A stretch of 54,033 bases of DNA, from contig NZ_CAMLJP010000031.1 of assembly GCF_946480385.1 (NCBI RefSeq), positions 1 to 54,033 on the forward strand, written 5' to 3'. The notes below the pieces were generated by a model. The model did no database searches. It worked only from the letters and a program-made list of their open reading frames with translations, and was not told where the DNA came from. Below, piece by piece: positions 43,792 through 54,033 of the stretch. A program made the position numbers and the translations under genes. Origin of the DNA: an uncultured Azospirillum sp. (GTDB lineage Bacteria; Pseudomonadota; Alphaproteobacteria; Azospirillales; Azospirillaceae). Positions within the stretch are counted from its first letter, which is position 1; every line of letters starts with the position of its first letter.

Positions 43792-44499
43792 ATGCACAGC
43801 GCTCCCGTACCCGATTCTTGCCCGACCTGCCTAAAACCTAATCATCTGTGCATTTGCGAGGCAGTGCAGCCGATCGACAACGGCGTGTTCCTGCTGATCC
43901 TGCAGCACCCGCAGGAGAAGCGGGAAAATCTGGGCACCGCCCAGATCGCCCATCTGCAGTTCGCCAATTCGATGGTGAAGGTCGGGCTGAGCTGGCCGGG
44001 GCTGAAGCGCATCCTGGGGCGGGAGGTCGATCCCAAGCGCTGGGGCGTGCTGTATCTCGGTCCGGTGAAGGACGGCGGCGCTCCCCGGCCGGAGGTGGCG
44101 GTGGTCGACAAGGACGGCAAGCCGCTCCGCGACAGTGCCGACATCCTGGAGGATCTGGAGGGCGTCATCGTCCTGGACGGCACCTGGAGCCAGGCCAAGA
44201 CCCTGTGGTGGCGCAATGCCTGGCTGCTGAAATGCCGCCGCATCGTGCTGAACCCGCAGTTCCGCTCGCTCTATGGGCAGGCGCGCAAGGAACCGCGGCG
44301 CGACAGCGTTTCCACCCTGGAGGCCGGCGCCTTCCTGCTGTCGCGGCTGGAGGGGGACCAGACCATCATGGACACCGCGCTGAAGCCCTTCTCGCTGCTG
44401 CTGAAGAAGCTGCGCACCCGCCGCCCGCGTCCGACGCCGCCGGCCGGCGAGGGTGCCGGCCCGGCCGTTTCCGACGGCGAGGGGGACGAGGGGGCCTGA
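43792..44499 (+). CDS. DTW-domain tRNA-uridine aminocarboxypropyltransferase-like protein
   Basis: A 235-residue protein from ATG 43792. The zinc-type motif CPTCLKPNHLCIC (10-22) is followed by the catalytic DTW motif in DGTWSQAKTLWW (about 138-149) and NPQFRSLYGQARKEP. DTW enzymes such as TapT add acp3 to uridine 47 of tRNA. The C-terminal 30 residues are a Pro/Gly/Glu-rich tail. It stands at the head of a short plus-strand run. Confidence 0.92.
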   Translation: MHSAPVPDSCPTCLKPNHLCICEAVQPIDNGVFLLILQHPQEKRENLGTAQIAHLQFANSMVKVGLSWPGLKRILGREVDPKRWGVLYLGPVKDGGAPRPEVAVVDKDGKPLRDSADILEDLEGVIVLDGTWSQAKTLWWRNAWLLKCRRIVLNPQFRSLYGQARKEPRRDSVSTLEAGAFLLSRLEGDQTIMDTALKPFSLLLKKLRTRRPRPTPPAGEGAGPAVSDGEGDEGA

Positions 44500-44610
44500 G
44501 CGTTCTTTCCGCCGTTGCAACCAACCGGTGGCCTGAGCCGTTGATGACGGGTGAGAGGGCCGGCACCGGCCGGCCGGATCGCCCGTTGCAACGACGGAAG
44601 GAGAGGCTTC

Positions 44611-44688
44611 GTGCGCGGTATTCTGCTGTGGCTGGTCGGCATTCCGATCCCCGTCATCCTCCTGCTCTACCTGTTCAACATTCTTTGA
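44611..44688 (+). CDS. 25-residue membrane miniprotein
   Basis: A GTG at 44611, behind a strong AAGGAGAGG site, opens a 25-residue frame of almost pure hydrophobic sequence with a central Ile-Pro-Ile-Pro, ending at TGA 44688. It would be a single transmembrane helix. I recall very similar tiny proteins in other Alphaproteobacteria, suggesting a conserved miniprotein. Function is unknown. It lies between the DTW and the phosphatase genes. Confidence 0.65.
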   Translation: MRGILLWLVGIPIPVILLLYLFNIL

Positions 44689-44791
44689 CAGGGCTGCCGG
44701 GTTGACGGCGCTGCGGCGCCGGGTGCCAAATACGGCTCCCCAGCCCCTTGCCCGGTTCCCTGTTTTCCTTCCTCCGCAATCGAACGAGAGA

Positions 44792-45373
44792 ATGATGGCC
44801 AGCGATTTCGTGCCTTTCGGCCTGACCGTCTGCGGTCTCAGCGAGCTCTGCAATTTCGGCGGCGGCAAGGTCAGCCACGTCCTGTCCATCCTCGACCCCG
44901 AGATGACGGAGCCGAGCGAGTTCGGCGATTATGGCGAGCATGAGCGGCTGGAACTGCGCTTCCACGACATCATCGAACCGACCCGCGGCCAGATCGCGCC
45001 GGAACGGGCCGACGTGGAACGCATCCTCGCCTTCGGCCGCGACCTGCTGGCCGAGCCGGTGGATTGCCGCCATCTGCTGGTTCACTGCCATGCCGGCGTT
45101 TCACGGTCCACCGCGGCGCTGACCATGATCCTGGCCCAGGCGCGCCCCGACCTTCCGGCGGCCGACGCGGTGGGGACGGTGGTCGGCATCCGGGCCCAGA
45201 CTTGGCCCAACCTGCGCATGATCGAGTTCGCCGACGATATCCTCGGCCGCAACGGCGACCTGATCGCCGCCGTGCGCCAGCGTCACCGCACGCTGGGCAA
45301 GCAGCGTCCGGAACTGGTCCAGTTCATGATCGACAATGGCCGCATCCGTGAGGTCGAGGATCTGATCGACTGA
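44792..45373 (+). CDS. Tyrosine phosphatase-family protein
   Basis: A 193-residue protein from ATG 44792 (a second ATG follows). The phosphatase loop HCHAGVSRSTAA (about 99-110) matches HC-x5-R with Cys100 and Arg106. The preceding Asp and the fold resemble dual-specificity/tyrosine phosphatases. No signal peptide, so cytosolic. Substrate is unknown. It converges on the 2OG-oxygenase run. Confidence 0.9.
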   Translation: MMASDFVPFGLTVCGLSELCNFGGGKVSHVLSILDPEMTEPSEFGDYGEHERLELRFHDIIEPTRGQIAPERADVERILAFGRDLLAEPVDCRHLLVHCHAGVSRSTAALTMILAQARPDLPAADAVGTVVGIRAQTWPNLRMIEFADDILGRNGDLIAAVRQRHRTLGKQRPELVQFMIDNGRIREVEDLID

Positions 45374-45407
45374 GGGGCGCGGTAGCCCGCCCCCCTCGGC
45401 CTTTCCC

Positions 45408-46043
45408 TCAATAGCCTGCCGACTGCTGGCCGCCGAAGACGCCCTTCGCCCAGGCGCCGATGCGGTGGCGCCACTGTTCGTGCCAGATATAGACGCTGCC
45501 CTTGACCCAGTTCATCTGGATCGCGCGGCGCTGGCCTTCGAAGGGATAGTGGCCGTGCCAGGAGGTGTCGCTGCGGCGGAAGCACATCAGGGTGCCTTCC
45601 TCCGGCGGGACCTCGGCGGCGTAATCCTCCAGGTTCTGGGAGCGCAGGATGCGCAGGCGGCCGCCGGTCGCTTCCCAGGGCGGGTTCATGTAGATCAGCA
45701 CGGTGATGACCTTGCTGGCCGAATCCGGATGGATCTTGCCGTCGGTCGCCCGGCACATGCCGCGCGCCGTGAACATGGTCGGATATTTCGACAGATCCAG
45801 ACCGAACTTGTCGGAGAAGGCCTTGCAGACCTCCGGCCCCTTCAGTTCGGCGATCATCCGGTCGAAGCTCGGCCCCTGGGGGAAGACGCCCAGCGGGATC
45901 GAACCGGGCTTGTCGACCTTGGGGTAGTCGCGGTGCAGCTCTTCAAGAAACTCCCGCTTCACGAAACCCGGAACGCACAGGAAATCATAGGGGTCGTGCT
46001 GCAGGGGGGTGGCGCGGAATTTGTCCAGATCAAGCATGGACAT
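45408..46043 (-). CDS. 2OG-Fe(II) oxygenase-family protein (first of two)
   Basis: A 211-residue protein; ATG 46043 is used, a second ATG is at 46037. The iron-binding H-x-D is in DGKIHPDSASK (about 120-130), with the distal His in DTSWHGHYPFEGQRRAIQ and its Arg binding 2-oxoglutarate. Such enzymes hydroxylate amino acids or sugars. It is the last of three co-directional genes with a second oxygenase-like gene and the ELM1 gene, which suggests a shared surface-polysaccharide role. Confidence 0.82.
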   Translation of the reverse strand: MSMLDLDKFRATPLQHDPYDFLCVPGFVKREFLEELHRDYPKVDKPGSIPLGVFPQGPSFDRMIAELKGPEVCKAFSDKFGLDLSKYPTMFTARGMCRATDGKIHPDSASKVITVLIYMNPPWEATGGRLRILRSQNLEDYAAEVPPEEGTLMCFRRSDTSWHGHYPFEGQRRAIQMNWVKGSVYIWHEQWRHRIGAWAKGVFGGQQSAGY

Positions 46044-46121
46044 GGCTACGGAACTCCCAAAGAGCGTGCCGACGATGGCTTTGCCCCCCAAAACCGGCGT
46101 CACTTAACCACGACGGAAGTT

Positions 46122-46778
46122 TTATGCAACAGGTTTGTCTGGGAAGCACAATTCTTGCCGCGCCCGCCATTCGGGGCCGACATAGTTGACGATGATCGAT
46201 TTGCGCACGCCGTCGATCGAACGTTTCTCGAACCCATGCCAAGTATTGCTTCCGGGGATGAAGATCAGCCCCTCGTTGAAGGCGTAGGGCGCGCGGGCGA
46301 CGACCGTCCGGCTCTCGTCCAGCACATCGGTGCCCCAATGCGAGCAGTTCGGCCCCTTCGAGAGATAGATCAGCATCGTGTATTTCTTGACGCCGATGTC
46401 GGTGTGCGGCTCCAGCCAGAAGCCGTCGGTGTCCTGGCAATATTCGATGCGCAGGCTGGTGCCGGTCAGGTCGACGTTGCAGGTCTTCTGGATGGCGTCC
46501 ACCACCGGGCGGCTCTGAAAGGCCTGGGCCACCGTTTCGCACACCGCGTACTTCGCGCGGTTCTCTTCACCGAAATAGGTGCGCGACGCATTGTTGGTCT
46601 CGCGCTTGCCATAGGTGTCGGACACCGGGGGCGGACCCCAGGGCAGGTCGGCGATGGCGTCGGCGGACGCCTCCGGCAGCGCCTCGGTCAGCAGCCAATG
46701 ATTGTACGGCTGGGCGAACAGCCGGCTGTTTTCCAGGCAACGCAGGAAGGAGGCGGAAACGGCGTCGGGGGTGGTCAT
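46122..46778 (-). CDS. 2OG-Fe(II) oxygenase-like protein (second)
   Basis: A 218-residue protein from ATG 46778. The motif EPHTDIGVKKYTMLIYL holds an H-x-D, and SNTWHGFEKRSIDGVRKSI gives the distal His and the 2-oxoglutarate-binding Arg, as in the 2OG-Fe(II) superfamily. It shares little sequence with the oxygenase downstream. The middle gene of the ELM1-oxygenase-oxygenase run, 78 bp from the next. Its substrate is unknown. Confidence 0.8.
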   Translation of the reverse strand: MTTPDAVSASFLRCLENSRLFAQPYNHWLLTEALPEASADAIADLPWGPPPVSDTYGKRETNNASRTYFGEENRAKYAVCETVAQAFQSRPVVDAIQKTCNVDLTGTSLRIEYCQDTDGFWLEPHTDIGVKKYTMLIYLSKGPNCSHWGTDVLDESRTVVARAPYAFNEGLIFIPGSNTWHGFEKRSIDGVRKSIIVNYVGPEWRARQELCFPDKPVA

Positions 46779-46936
46779 GGCGGCGAAGTTCCGGATGGAA
46801 GGACGGCCCCGACCGTGCTTTTCGGAGACGGCCGGTTCGCCAGCGCTTATGGCATGGCCCGCGGCGGAACTCCGCACCCAAACCGGTCTTACCAGCGGGG
46901 TGCGCGCATTGGTCGCGCCGCACCCCGCCGGCGTCG

Positions 46937-47914
46937 TCAGGACAGGCCTAAGCGCTTCCGGTGCAGGGGCAGGCGGCGGCGCACCTCGTCGGCCACCATC
47001 TTCGTCTCGTTCAGCGGAGGATAGCTCCACTGGTCCAGCGACCCGTCGAAGGGCCGCGTGATGCCGTCCTGGTACAGCCCGTCATGGAAGGCGCGGAACT
47101 TGGGCGACCCTCCCTCCAGCTCGATCACATAGACCGGCTTGCCGGTGGAGCAGGCCTCCGACGTCATCGACACGCTGTCGCAGGTCACCACCACCGTGTC
47201 GGCAAGGCCGAGATAGGCGAAATAGGGGTTCTCGCCGGTGCCGTCCCATACCTCCGCCGGCAGGCCGGACAGGCGGGCGCGCAGGATCGCCTCGTTGTCG
47301 GCGCCGGTGCGGCGCGACGGGGTGACCATCAGCCCGGCACCGTGGCTGCGCGTCAGGTTGGCCAGCCTCTCGGCCACGTCGCCCATGATGGTGGGGGTCA
47401 GGCGGTAGACACCGTTGTCGCCGCCGATCAGCACGGCGATGCGCGGGTGCGGCAGATGGGCGAGCTTTGGGGCGAATCGCTGTGCCGCGTCGGCCAGGAT
47501 GGCGGGCGTCACCCGATGCAGGGCGCCGCGGGTCACCAGCACATTGTCGCCGCGCAGCTTGTCGTGGCGCGGCACGACGACGAGGTCGAACTGGCGCGGA
47601 TTCATCACCGGATCCTGGATCTGGACGGTGAAGGTTCGGCCGCCCGACTGGCGGCGCACCGCCAGCGAGACGGCGATGGACTGCCGTCCGGTGCCGATCA
47701 GCAGGTCGGGCCAGGGCGGTTCCACCGGATCGCCCTTCGGGCCGGCGGCGAAGCGGTTGCCGATGCGCCAGTAGGGGGTCAGCTGGCGCCAGGGCGTGCG
47801 CAGGTGGACGCGCTTGACGACCGGCGTCAGGCCAAGCGACTCCGCCAGGCCGATGCACTGGTTTTCCATGCCGGCCTTGCCGTCCGACACCACCCAGCAG
47901 GTCAAAGGTTGCAT
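46937..47914 (-). CDS. ELM1-family protein (DUF1022)
   Basis: A 325-residue protein. It starts WVVSDGKAGMENQCIGLAES and includes IGTGRQSIAVSLAVRR, QIQDPVMNPRQFD, VLIGGDNGVYRLT and VTCDSVSMTSEACSTGKPVY, all typical of the ELM1/mitochondrial-fission family, which has a glycosyltransferase-like (GT-B) fold. In bacteria it probably modifies a glycan. It is the first gene of a run with two oxygenases. Divergent from an Lrp-type regulator. Confidence 0.9.
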   Translation of the reverse strand: MQPLTCWVVSDGKAGMENQCIGLAESLGLTPVVKRVHLRTPWRQLTPYWRIGNRFAAGPKGDPVEPPWPDLLIGTGRQSIAVSLAVRRQSGGRTFTVQIQDPVMNPRQFDLVVVPRHDKLRGDNVLVTRGALHRVTPAILADAAQRFAPKLAHLPHPRIAVLIGGDNGVYRLTPTIMGDVAERLANLTRSHGAGLMVTPSRRTGADNEAILRARLSGLPAEVWDGTGENPYFAYLGLADTVVVTCDSVSMTSEACSTGKPVYVIELEGGSPKFRAFHDGLYQDGITRPFDGSLDQWSYPPLNETKMVADEVRRRLPLHRKRLGLS

Positions 47915-48067
47915 GAGAACTCGGATCGTTGAGGCTGCGAAAGGGATTGCGGCGAAAAGACCGTTATCCGGGTTGCTCGCCCTTGCGGGGGTTTCCGTCT
48001 TGGCGTAGACACCATGCCCGTGTAATATCCTTTCTCCAAATCACCCCCGGAGCGACCGAGTAAAACC

Positions 48068-48634
48068 ATGCGGCGGGTCAAACTCGACCGAATTGACCGT
48101 CGGATTCTGCGCGATCTGCAGAACGACGGCCGGATGACCAACGTGGAGCTTGCCCGACGTGCCGGCATCTCCGCTCCGCCCTGCCTGCGCCGCGTCCGCG
48201 CGCTGGAGGAGGCGGGATTCATCCGTGGCTACCACGCCGACGTCAACCCCGATGCATTGGGGTTTGGCGTCACGGTGTTCGCCCAGGTCGGCCTCAGCAG
48301 CCAGGCCGAAGCGGACCTAAAGAAATTCGAGGAGCTCGTCAACAGCTGGCCGCTGGTGCGTGAGTGCAACATGCTGGCCGGCGAATATGATTTCATCCTG
48401 AAGATCGTGGCGGAGGACTGGGACGACTACCAGCGCTTCCTGACGACCAAGCTGACGGCGGCCCCCAACGTCGCCCATGTGAAGTCGGCCCTGTCGATCC
48501 GCACCAGCAAGCACACCCCCGGCGTTCCCATCGACGTCGATTCGCCCGACATCCCGGAAGGGACCGAGGACGACGAGGACGAGGATTTCGTCGAGGACGA
48601 GGCCGAGACGCCCGCCCGCGCCACCCGGCGCTGA
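48068..48634 (+). CDS. Lrp/AsnC-family regulator
   Basis: A 188-residue protein. The helix-turn-helix (8-60) reads IDRRILRDLQNDGRMTNVEL and RAGISAPPCLRRVRALEEAG; the RAM ligand domain spans 70-150. The last 35 residues are an unusual Asp/Glu-rich tail (DEDEDFVEDEAE) that typical Lrp proteins lack. Lrp proteins sense amino acids and control their metabolism. Divergent from the ELM1 gene. Confidence 0.93.
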   Translation: MRRVKLDRIDRRILRDLQNDGRMTNVELARRAGISAPPCLRRVRALEEAGFIRGYHADVNPDALGFGVTVFAQVGLSSQAEADLKKFEELVNSWPLVRECNMLAGEYDFILKIVAEDWDDYQRFLTTKLTAAPNVAHVKSALSIRTSKHTPGVPIDVDSPDIPEGTEDDEDEDFVEDEAETPARATRR

Positions 48635-48653
48635 GCGGGGCCGGCGTCTCGTT

Positions 48654-49943
48654 TCAAAGGGAAGATGCGGCGAGCGCCTGGAGCAGGCCCGCCGCGGCTC
48701 CCCCCAGCACCACCCAGTGGATCGCCATGCTGCGGCGGGTCAGCGCATAGAGCGCGGCCAGCATGATCGCCCAGGTCCAGATCATGTGCCCGGCCGTCTG
48801 GCCGTCCGGCAACAGCACAGCCACCCCCAGATAGACGCCTAAGTTCAGGATCACCCCCACCACCGCCGCGGCGATGGCGGCCAGCGCCCCCGTGGCCAGA
48901 CGGTTGTGGATCAGCCGCTCCACATAGGGCGCGCCGGCGAAGATGAACAGGAAGCAGGGCAGGAAGGTGACGTAGGTCGTCAACGCCGCCCCCAGCGCTC
49001 CCGCCAGCCCCGGCGACAGCGCGCCCGGCCGGTTCCAGCCGGCGAAGAAGCCGACATATTGCGTCACCAGGATCAGCGGCCCCGGAGTCGTCTCGGCCAA
49101 TGCCAAGCCGTCGACCATCTCCCGCGGGCTGAGCCAGCCATAGGCATCCACCGCCTGCCCGGCGATGTAGGGCAGCACGGCATAGGCGCCGCCGAAGGTG
49201 ATGAAGGCCGCCTTGGTGAACAGCGCCGCGATGCCGCGCCAGGGATCGCTTCCGAAGGCCAGCAGGACCGCCCCGACCGGAACCAGCCACAGCAGCACGA
49301 ACAGAGCCAGCAGGGCCGGCAGCCGGCTACGCTTTGGCGCCGGCTCCGCCGGGTCGGCACCGTCGTCGGCCAGCGGATGCGGGTGGGCGAACCAGTGGCG
49401 GCCCATGCGCGCCGCCACGCCGCCGACCGCTGCCGCGGCACCGATGACCAGCGGGAAGGGCAGGTGCAGCGCGAACAGCGCCAGGAAGGCGGCGCCGGCC
49501 ATGGCGACGGCCGCCGGTCCCTTCAGCGTGCGGCGGCCCATCCGCCAGACCGCGGCGGCGATGATCGCCACCACCGCCGGCTTGATGCCGTCGAACAGCG
49601 CAGCGACTGGTCCGGCGTCGCCATGGGCGGCGGCAATCCAGGACAGGGCGAGCAACACCAGCGCGCCCGGCAGCACGAACAGCCCACCCGCCACCAGCCC
49701 GCCGCGCAGGCCATACATCCGCCAGCCGATGTAGGTGGCGAGTTGCTGGGCCTCCGGACCCGGCAGCAGCATGCAGAAGTTCAGCGCGTGCAGGAACCGG
49801 GTCTGGTCGATCCAGCGGCGGCGGTCGACCAGTTCGCCTTGCATCATCGCGATCTGCCCGGCCGGCCCGCCGAAGCTGGTCAGTCCCAGTCGCAGCCAGT
49901 AGAGGCAGAAGGCGCCGAAGGGTGGGGTGGGGGATTCGGTCAT
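48654..49943 (-). CDS. chrA: Chromate transporter ChrA
   Basis: A 430-residue membrane protein from ATG 49943; an upstream start at 50039 is less likely. It has two CHR repeats: the first with LTSFGGPAGQIAMMQ (about 23-37) and PGPEAQQLATYIG, the second with FITFGGAYAVLPYIAG and TTPGPLILVTQYVGF. CHR proteins export chromate using the membrane potential, lowering its toxicity. About ten or more membrane helices. Monocistronic. Confidence 0.95.
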   Translation of the reverse strand: MTESPTPPFGAFCLYWLRLGLTSFGGPAGQIAMMQGELVDRRRWIDQTRFLHALNFCMLLPGPEAQQLATYIGWRMYGLRGGLVAGGLFVLPGALVLLALSWIAAAHGDAGPVAALFDGIKPAVVAIIAAAVWRMGRRTLKGPAAVAMAGAAFLALFALHLPFPLVIGAAAAVGGVAARMGRHWFAHPHPLADDGADPAEPAPKRSRLPALLALFVLLWLVPVGAVLLAFGSDPWRGIAALFTKAAFITFGGAYAVLPYIAGQAVDAYGWLSPREMVDGLALAETTPGPLILVTQYVGFFAGWNRPGALSPGLAGALGAALTTYVTFLPCFLFIFAGAPYVERLIHNRLATGALAAIAAAVVGVILNLGVYLGVAVLLPDGQTAGHMIWTWAIMLAALYALTRRSMAIHWVVLGGAAAGLLQALAASSL

Positions 49944-50110
49944 GGTGCCGCACCCTAGCGCAAACGTCGCCGCAAGGCAGCTGCCGACACCCACTCCCGG
50001 CGATGGAGACAATTGCGGGGCGCCCATGGTCTTCCGCATCGCAGAGGATTAATATTGCAACCGCGAGCGCCGCCGTCGTGGCCGGCGCCGGACGTCGGAG
50101 ACGTTGCAGA

Positions 50111-51040
50111 ATGAAGGCTTCCGCCCGCGGTCGCGCGGCTGTGTTGGGCGCGGCGCTGTGTGCCGGTGTCGGGTTGACCGCTCTTGGACAATTGGCGCTG
50201 GCGGGGCCGGCGCAGGCCGCCGTCGGCGTTCATGCCGAGGAGATCGTGCGCTTTCCCTCCGCCGACGGGGATCTGACCGGCGGGGCGCCGACGATGCTGA
50301 GCGGCAGGCTGCTGCGCCCCGCCGGCAGCGGCCCGCATCCGGCGGTGGTCATGCTGCATGGCTGCGGCGGCCTCTATGCCCGCAACGGCCGGGTGTCGCC
50401 GCGCCATGTCTGGTGGGCCACCCACCTGCAGCGGCAGGGCTTCGAGGTGCTGATGGTCGACAGCTTCGGCCCGCGCGACGTTGAGGAGGTTTGCAGCACC
50501 GCACTGAAGGACCGCACCGTCCGCGCCGCGGTGGAGCGCAAGCGCGACGCCTGGGGAGCGCTGGCCTTCCTGCGCAAGCGGCCGGAGGTCGACCATGAGC
50601 GCATCGGCCTGATTGGCTGGTCGCAGGGCGCCGGTACCGTGCTGGCCGCCTATGGGGCAGGCGAGGACGGGCCGGCCGGGACGGAGGAGGGCGGCTTCCG
50701 CGCCGCCGTGGCCTTCTACCCCGGCTGCAGGGCGCCGCTGAGCAACGAGGACTGGCAACCCGACGGCCCGCTGCTGCTGCTGGTCGGCGGCAAGGACGAC
50801 TGGACGCCGCCGCAGAGCTGCATCGAGCTGGCCGGCCGCGACGGGGTCAAGGACAAGGTCGATCTGGTGGTCTATCCCGACGCCTATCACGGCTTCGATG
50901 CGCCGGACGCCCCGGTGCGCAAGCGCCGGGACCTCGCCACCGCCCCCGGCGGCACCGCCCATGTCGGCACGAACGAAGACGCCCGCTCGGACGCGATCCG
51001 GCGGGTGATGGAGTTCTTCAAAGAGAAGCTTAGGGGGTGA
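50111..51040 (+). CDS. Secreted dienelactone hydrolase-family protein
   Basis: A 309-residue alpha/beta-hydrolase from ATG 50111 with a signal peptide (1-36, AQAAV). The nucleophile elbow is GWSQGAG (Ser in the middle, about residue 176), the acid is in GGKDDWTPP and the His in YPDAYHGFDAP, giving a Ser-Asp-His triad rather than the Cys of classical dienelactone hydrolase. The oxyanion segment is MLHGCGG. Periplasmic esterase role is likely; the substrate is unknown. Confidence 0.88.
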   Translation: MKASARGRAAVLGAALCAGVGLTALGQLALAGPAQAAVGVHAEEIVRFPSADGDLTGGAPTMLSGRLLRPAGSGPHPAVVMLHGCGGLYARNGRVSPRHVWWATHLQRQGFEVLMVDSFGPRDVEEVCSTALKDRTVRAAVERKRDAWGALAFLRKRPEVDHERIGLIGWSQGAGTVLAAYGAGEDGPAGTEEGGFRAAVAFYPGCRAPLSNEDWQPDGPLLLLVGGKDDWTPPQSCIELAGRDGVKDKVDLVVYPDAYHGFDAPDAPVRKRRDLATAPGGTAHVGTNEDARSDAIRRVMEFFKEKLRG

Positions 51041-51054
51041 TGTACGCCTGATGT

Positions 51055-51079
51055 CCCCTCTCCCTCGCGGGGAGAGGGG
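51055..51079. terminator. Terminator hairpin between hydrolase gene and greA
   Basis: CCCCTCTCCC (51055-51064) pairs perfectly with GGGAGAGGGG (51070-51079) over 5 bases. Its arms resemble the palindromes at 29.0-29.2 kb and may be a member of the same repeat family. Confidence 0.65.
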
Positions 51080-51088
51080 AAACCATCA

Positions 51089-51562
51089 TCAACGGAACTC
51101 GACCGAAACGATCTCGTACAGCTTGGAGCCGCCGGGGGTGGAGACCTCCACGCTGTCGCCGACGGCCTTGTTGATCAGGGCGCGGGCCAGCGGCGCCTGG
51201 ATCGACAGAAGGCGGTTCTTGATGTCGCTCTCGTCCTGGCCGACGATCTGGTAGGTCGTCTCCTCGTCCGTGTCCTGGTCGGCCAGGGTCACGGTCGCAC
51301 CGAACTTCACGGTGTTGCCGGTCAGCTTGGCCGGGTCGATGACCTCCGCCCGGCTGATCTTGTCCTCAAGCTCCAGAACGCGGCCTTCAATGAAGCTCTG
51401 ACGTTCGCGCGCCGCGTGATACTCGGCGTTTTCCGAAAGGTCGCCATGTTCGCGGGCTTCCGCGATGGCTTTGATGACCGCCGGGCGTTCGGTGATCTTA
51501 AGGTGCTTCAATTCCTCCTGGAGGCGGTTGAAGCCCGCCGCTGTCATCGGAACTTTTTCCAT
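51089..51562 (-). CDS. greA: Transcript cleavage factor GreA
   Basis: A 157-residue GreA from ATG 51562. The N-terminal coiled coil carries the catalytic [13 protein letters not shown] tip (about 41-53) and the C-terminal FKBP-like domain ends with [16 protein letters not shown]. GreA rescues backtracked RNA polymerase by stimulating transcript cleavage. Upstream on the same strand is carB, an adjacency typical of Alphaproteobacteria; the gap is about 95 bp. Confidence 0.97.
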   Translation of the reverse strand: MEKVPMTAAGFNRLQEELKHLKITERPAVIKAIAEAREHGDLSENAEYHAARERQSFIEGRVLELEDKISRAEVIDPAKLTGNTVKFGATVTLADQDTDEETTYQIVGQDESDIKNRLLSIQAPLARALINKAVGDSVEVSTPGGSKLYEIVSVEFR

Positions 51563-51658
51563 GTTCGGTCCATCACCGCTTGCAGTCGTTCGACCTGTCC
51601 AAAGCGACATCAAGGACGAAGACGGCGCGGAGGAGGTCCGCCGCGCCGTCGTCCGTCC

Positions 51659-54033
<2,375 letters not shown>

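Overview
The window is GC-rich, densely coded chromosomal DNA from an alphaproteobacterium, most likely Azospirillum or a close relative in the Rhodospirillales. This is inferred from gene content, not from a database search. Supporting signs are an alphaproteobacterial LexA box (GAAC-N7-GAAC), an alphaproteobacterial sigma-32 gene, an EF-G-like paralogue, an ELM1-family gene, CarD, a VtlR/LsrB-like LysR protein and a carB-greA neighbourhood. There is no rRNA, insertion sequence, prophage or CRISPR array. The only tRNA is tRNA-Gly(GCC).

Layout. 0-3.3 kb: a CheZ-like phosphatase cut by the window edge, divergent from a Do/HtrA periplasmic protease followed by a proline-rich unknown protein, then a glycine-zipper lipoprotein. 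3.3-4.6 kb: a relatively AT-rich stretch with palindromes and two small orphan genes. 4.6-9.3 kb: an HWE/HisKA_2-type sensor kinase, Dps, and a secreted Cache-like protein next to a methyl-accepting chemotaxis protein. 9.9-18.1 kb: EF-G-like GTPase, argG, an SH3 protein divergent from a 2-hydroxyacid dehydrogenase, MarR, an LprI-like protein and a hemolysin-III membrane protein. 18.2-22.7 kb: an RHH protein, a 65-aa protein, a stand-alone Hint-domain protein, an unannotated multi-hairpin RNA with a strong terminator, a VtlR/LsrB-like LysR regulator and a DHA2 efflux pump. 22.8-32.7 kb: enoyl-CoA hydratase, tRNA-Gly, the rsmB-heparinase-purH run, a palindromic repeat cluster, rpoH, a degenerate phosphoesterase, carD and fdxA. 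32.8-41.4 kb: a divergent LysR/MFS pair, CBS protein, TerC, a zinc-ribbon miniprotein, nhaA, DUF4112, hemN with an FNR-type box, and an EF-hand protein. 41.7-54 kb: SH3 lipoprotein, SOS-controlled imuA without adjacent imuB/dnaE2, a DTW tRNA-modifying enzyme, a 25-aa membrane peptide, a tyrosine phosphatase, two 2OG-Fe(II) oxygenases beside an ELM1 protein, Lrp, chrA, a dienelactone hydrolase, greA and the 3' part of carB.

Most of the region is housekeeping (purine, arginine/pyrimidine and haem synthesis, rRNA methylation, transcription factors) mixed with stress and signalling genes: HtrA, Dps, sigma-32, CarD, ImuA, chemotaxis proteins and ion transporters. Genes are mostly single units or short operons separated by clear hairpin terminators. 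The most novel-looking item is the minus-strand structured RNA at about 19.71-19.89 kb. It lies downstream of the LysR gene, which has its own terminator, and it shows CUCC motifs in two hairpin loops and a linker.
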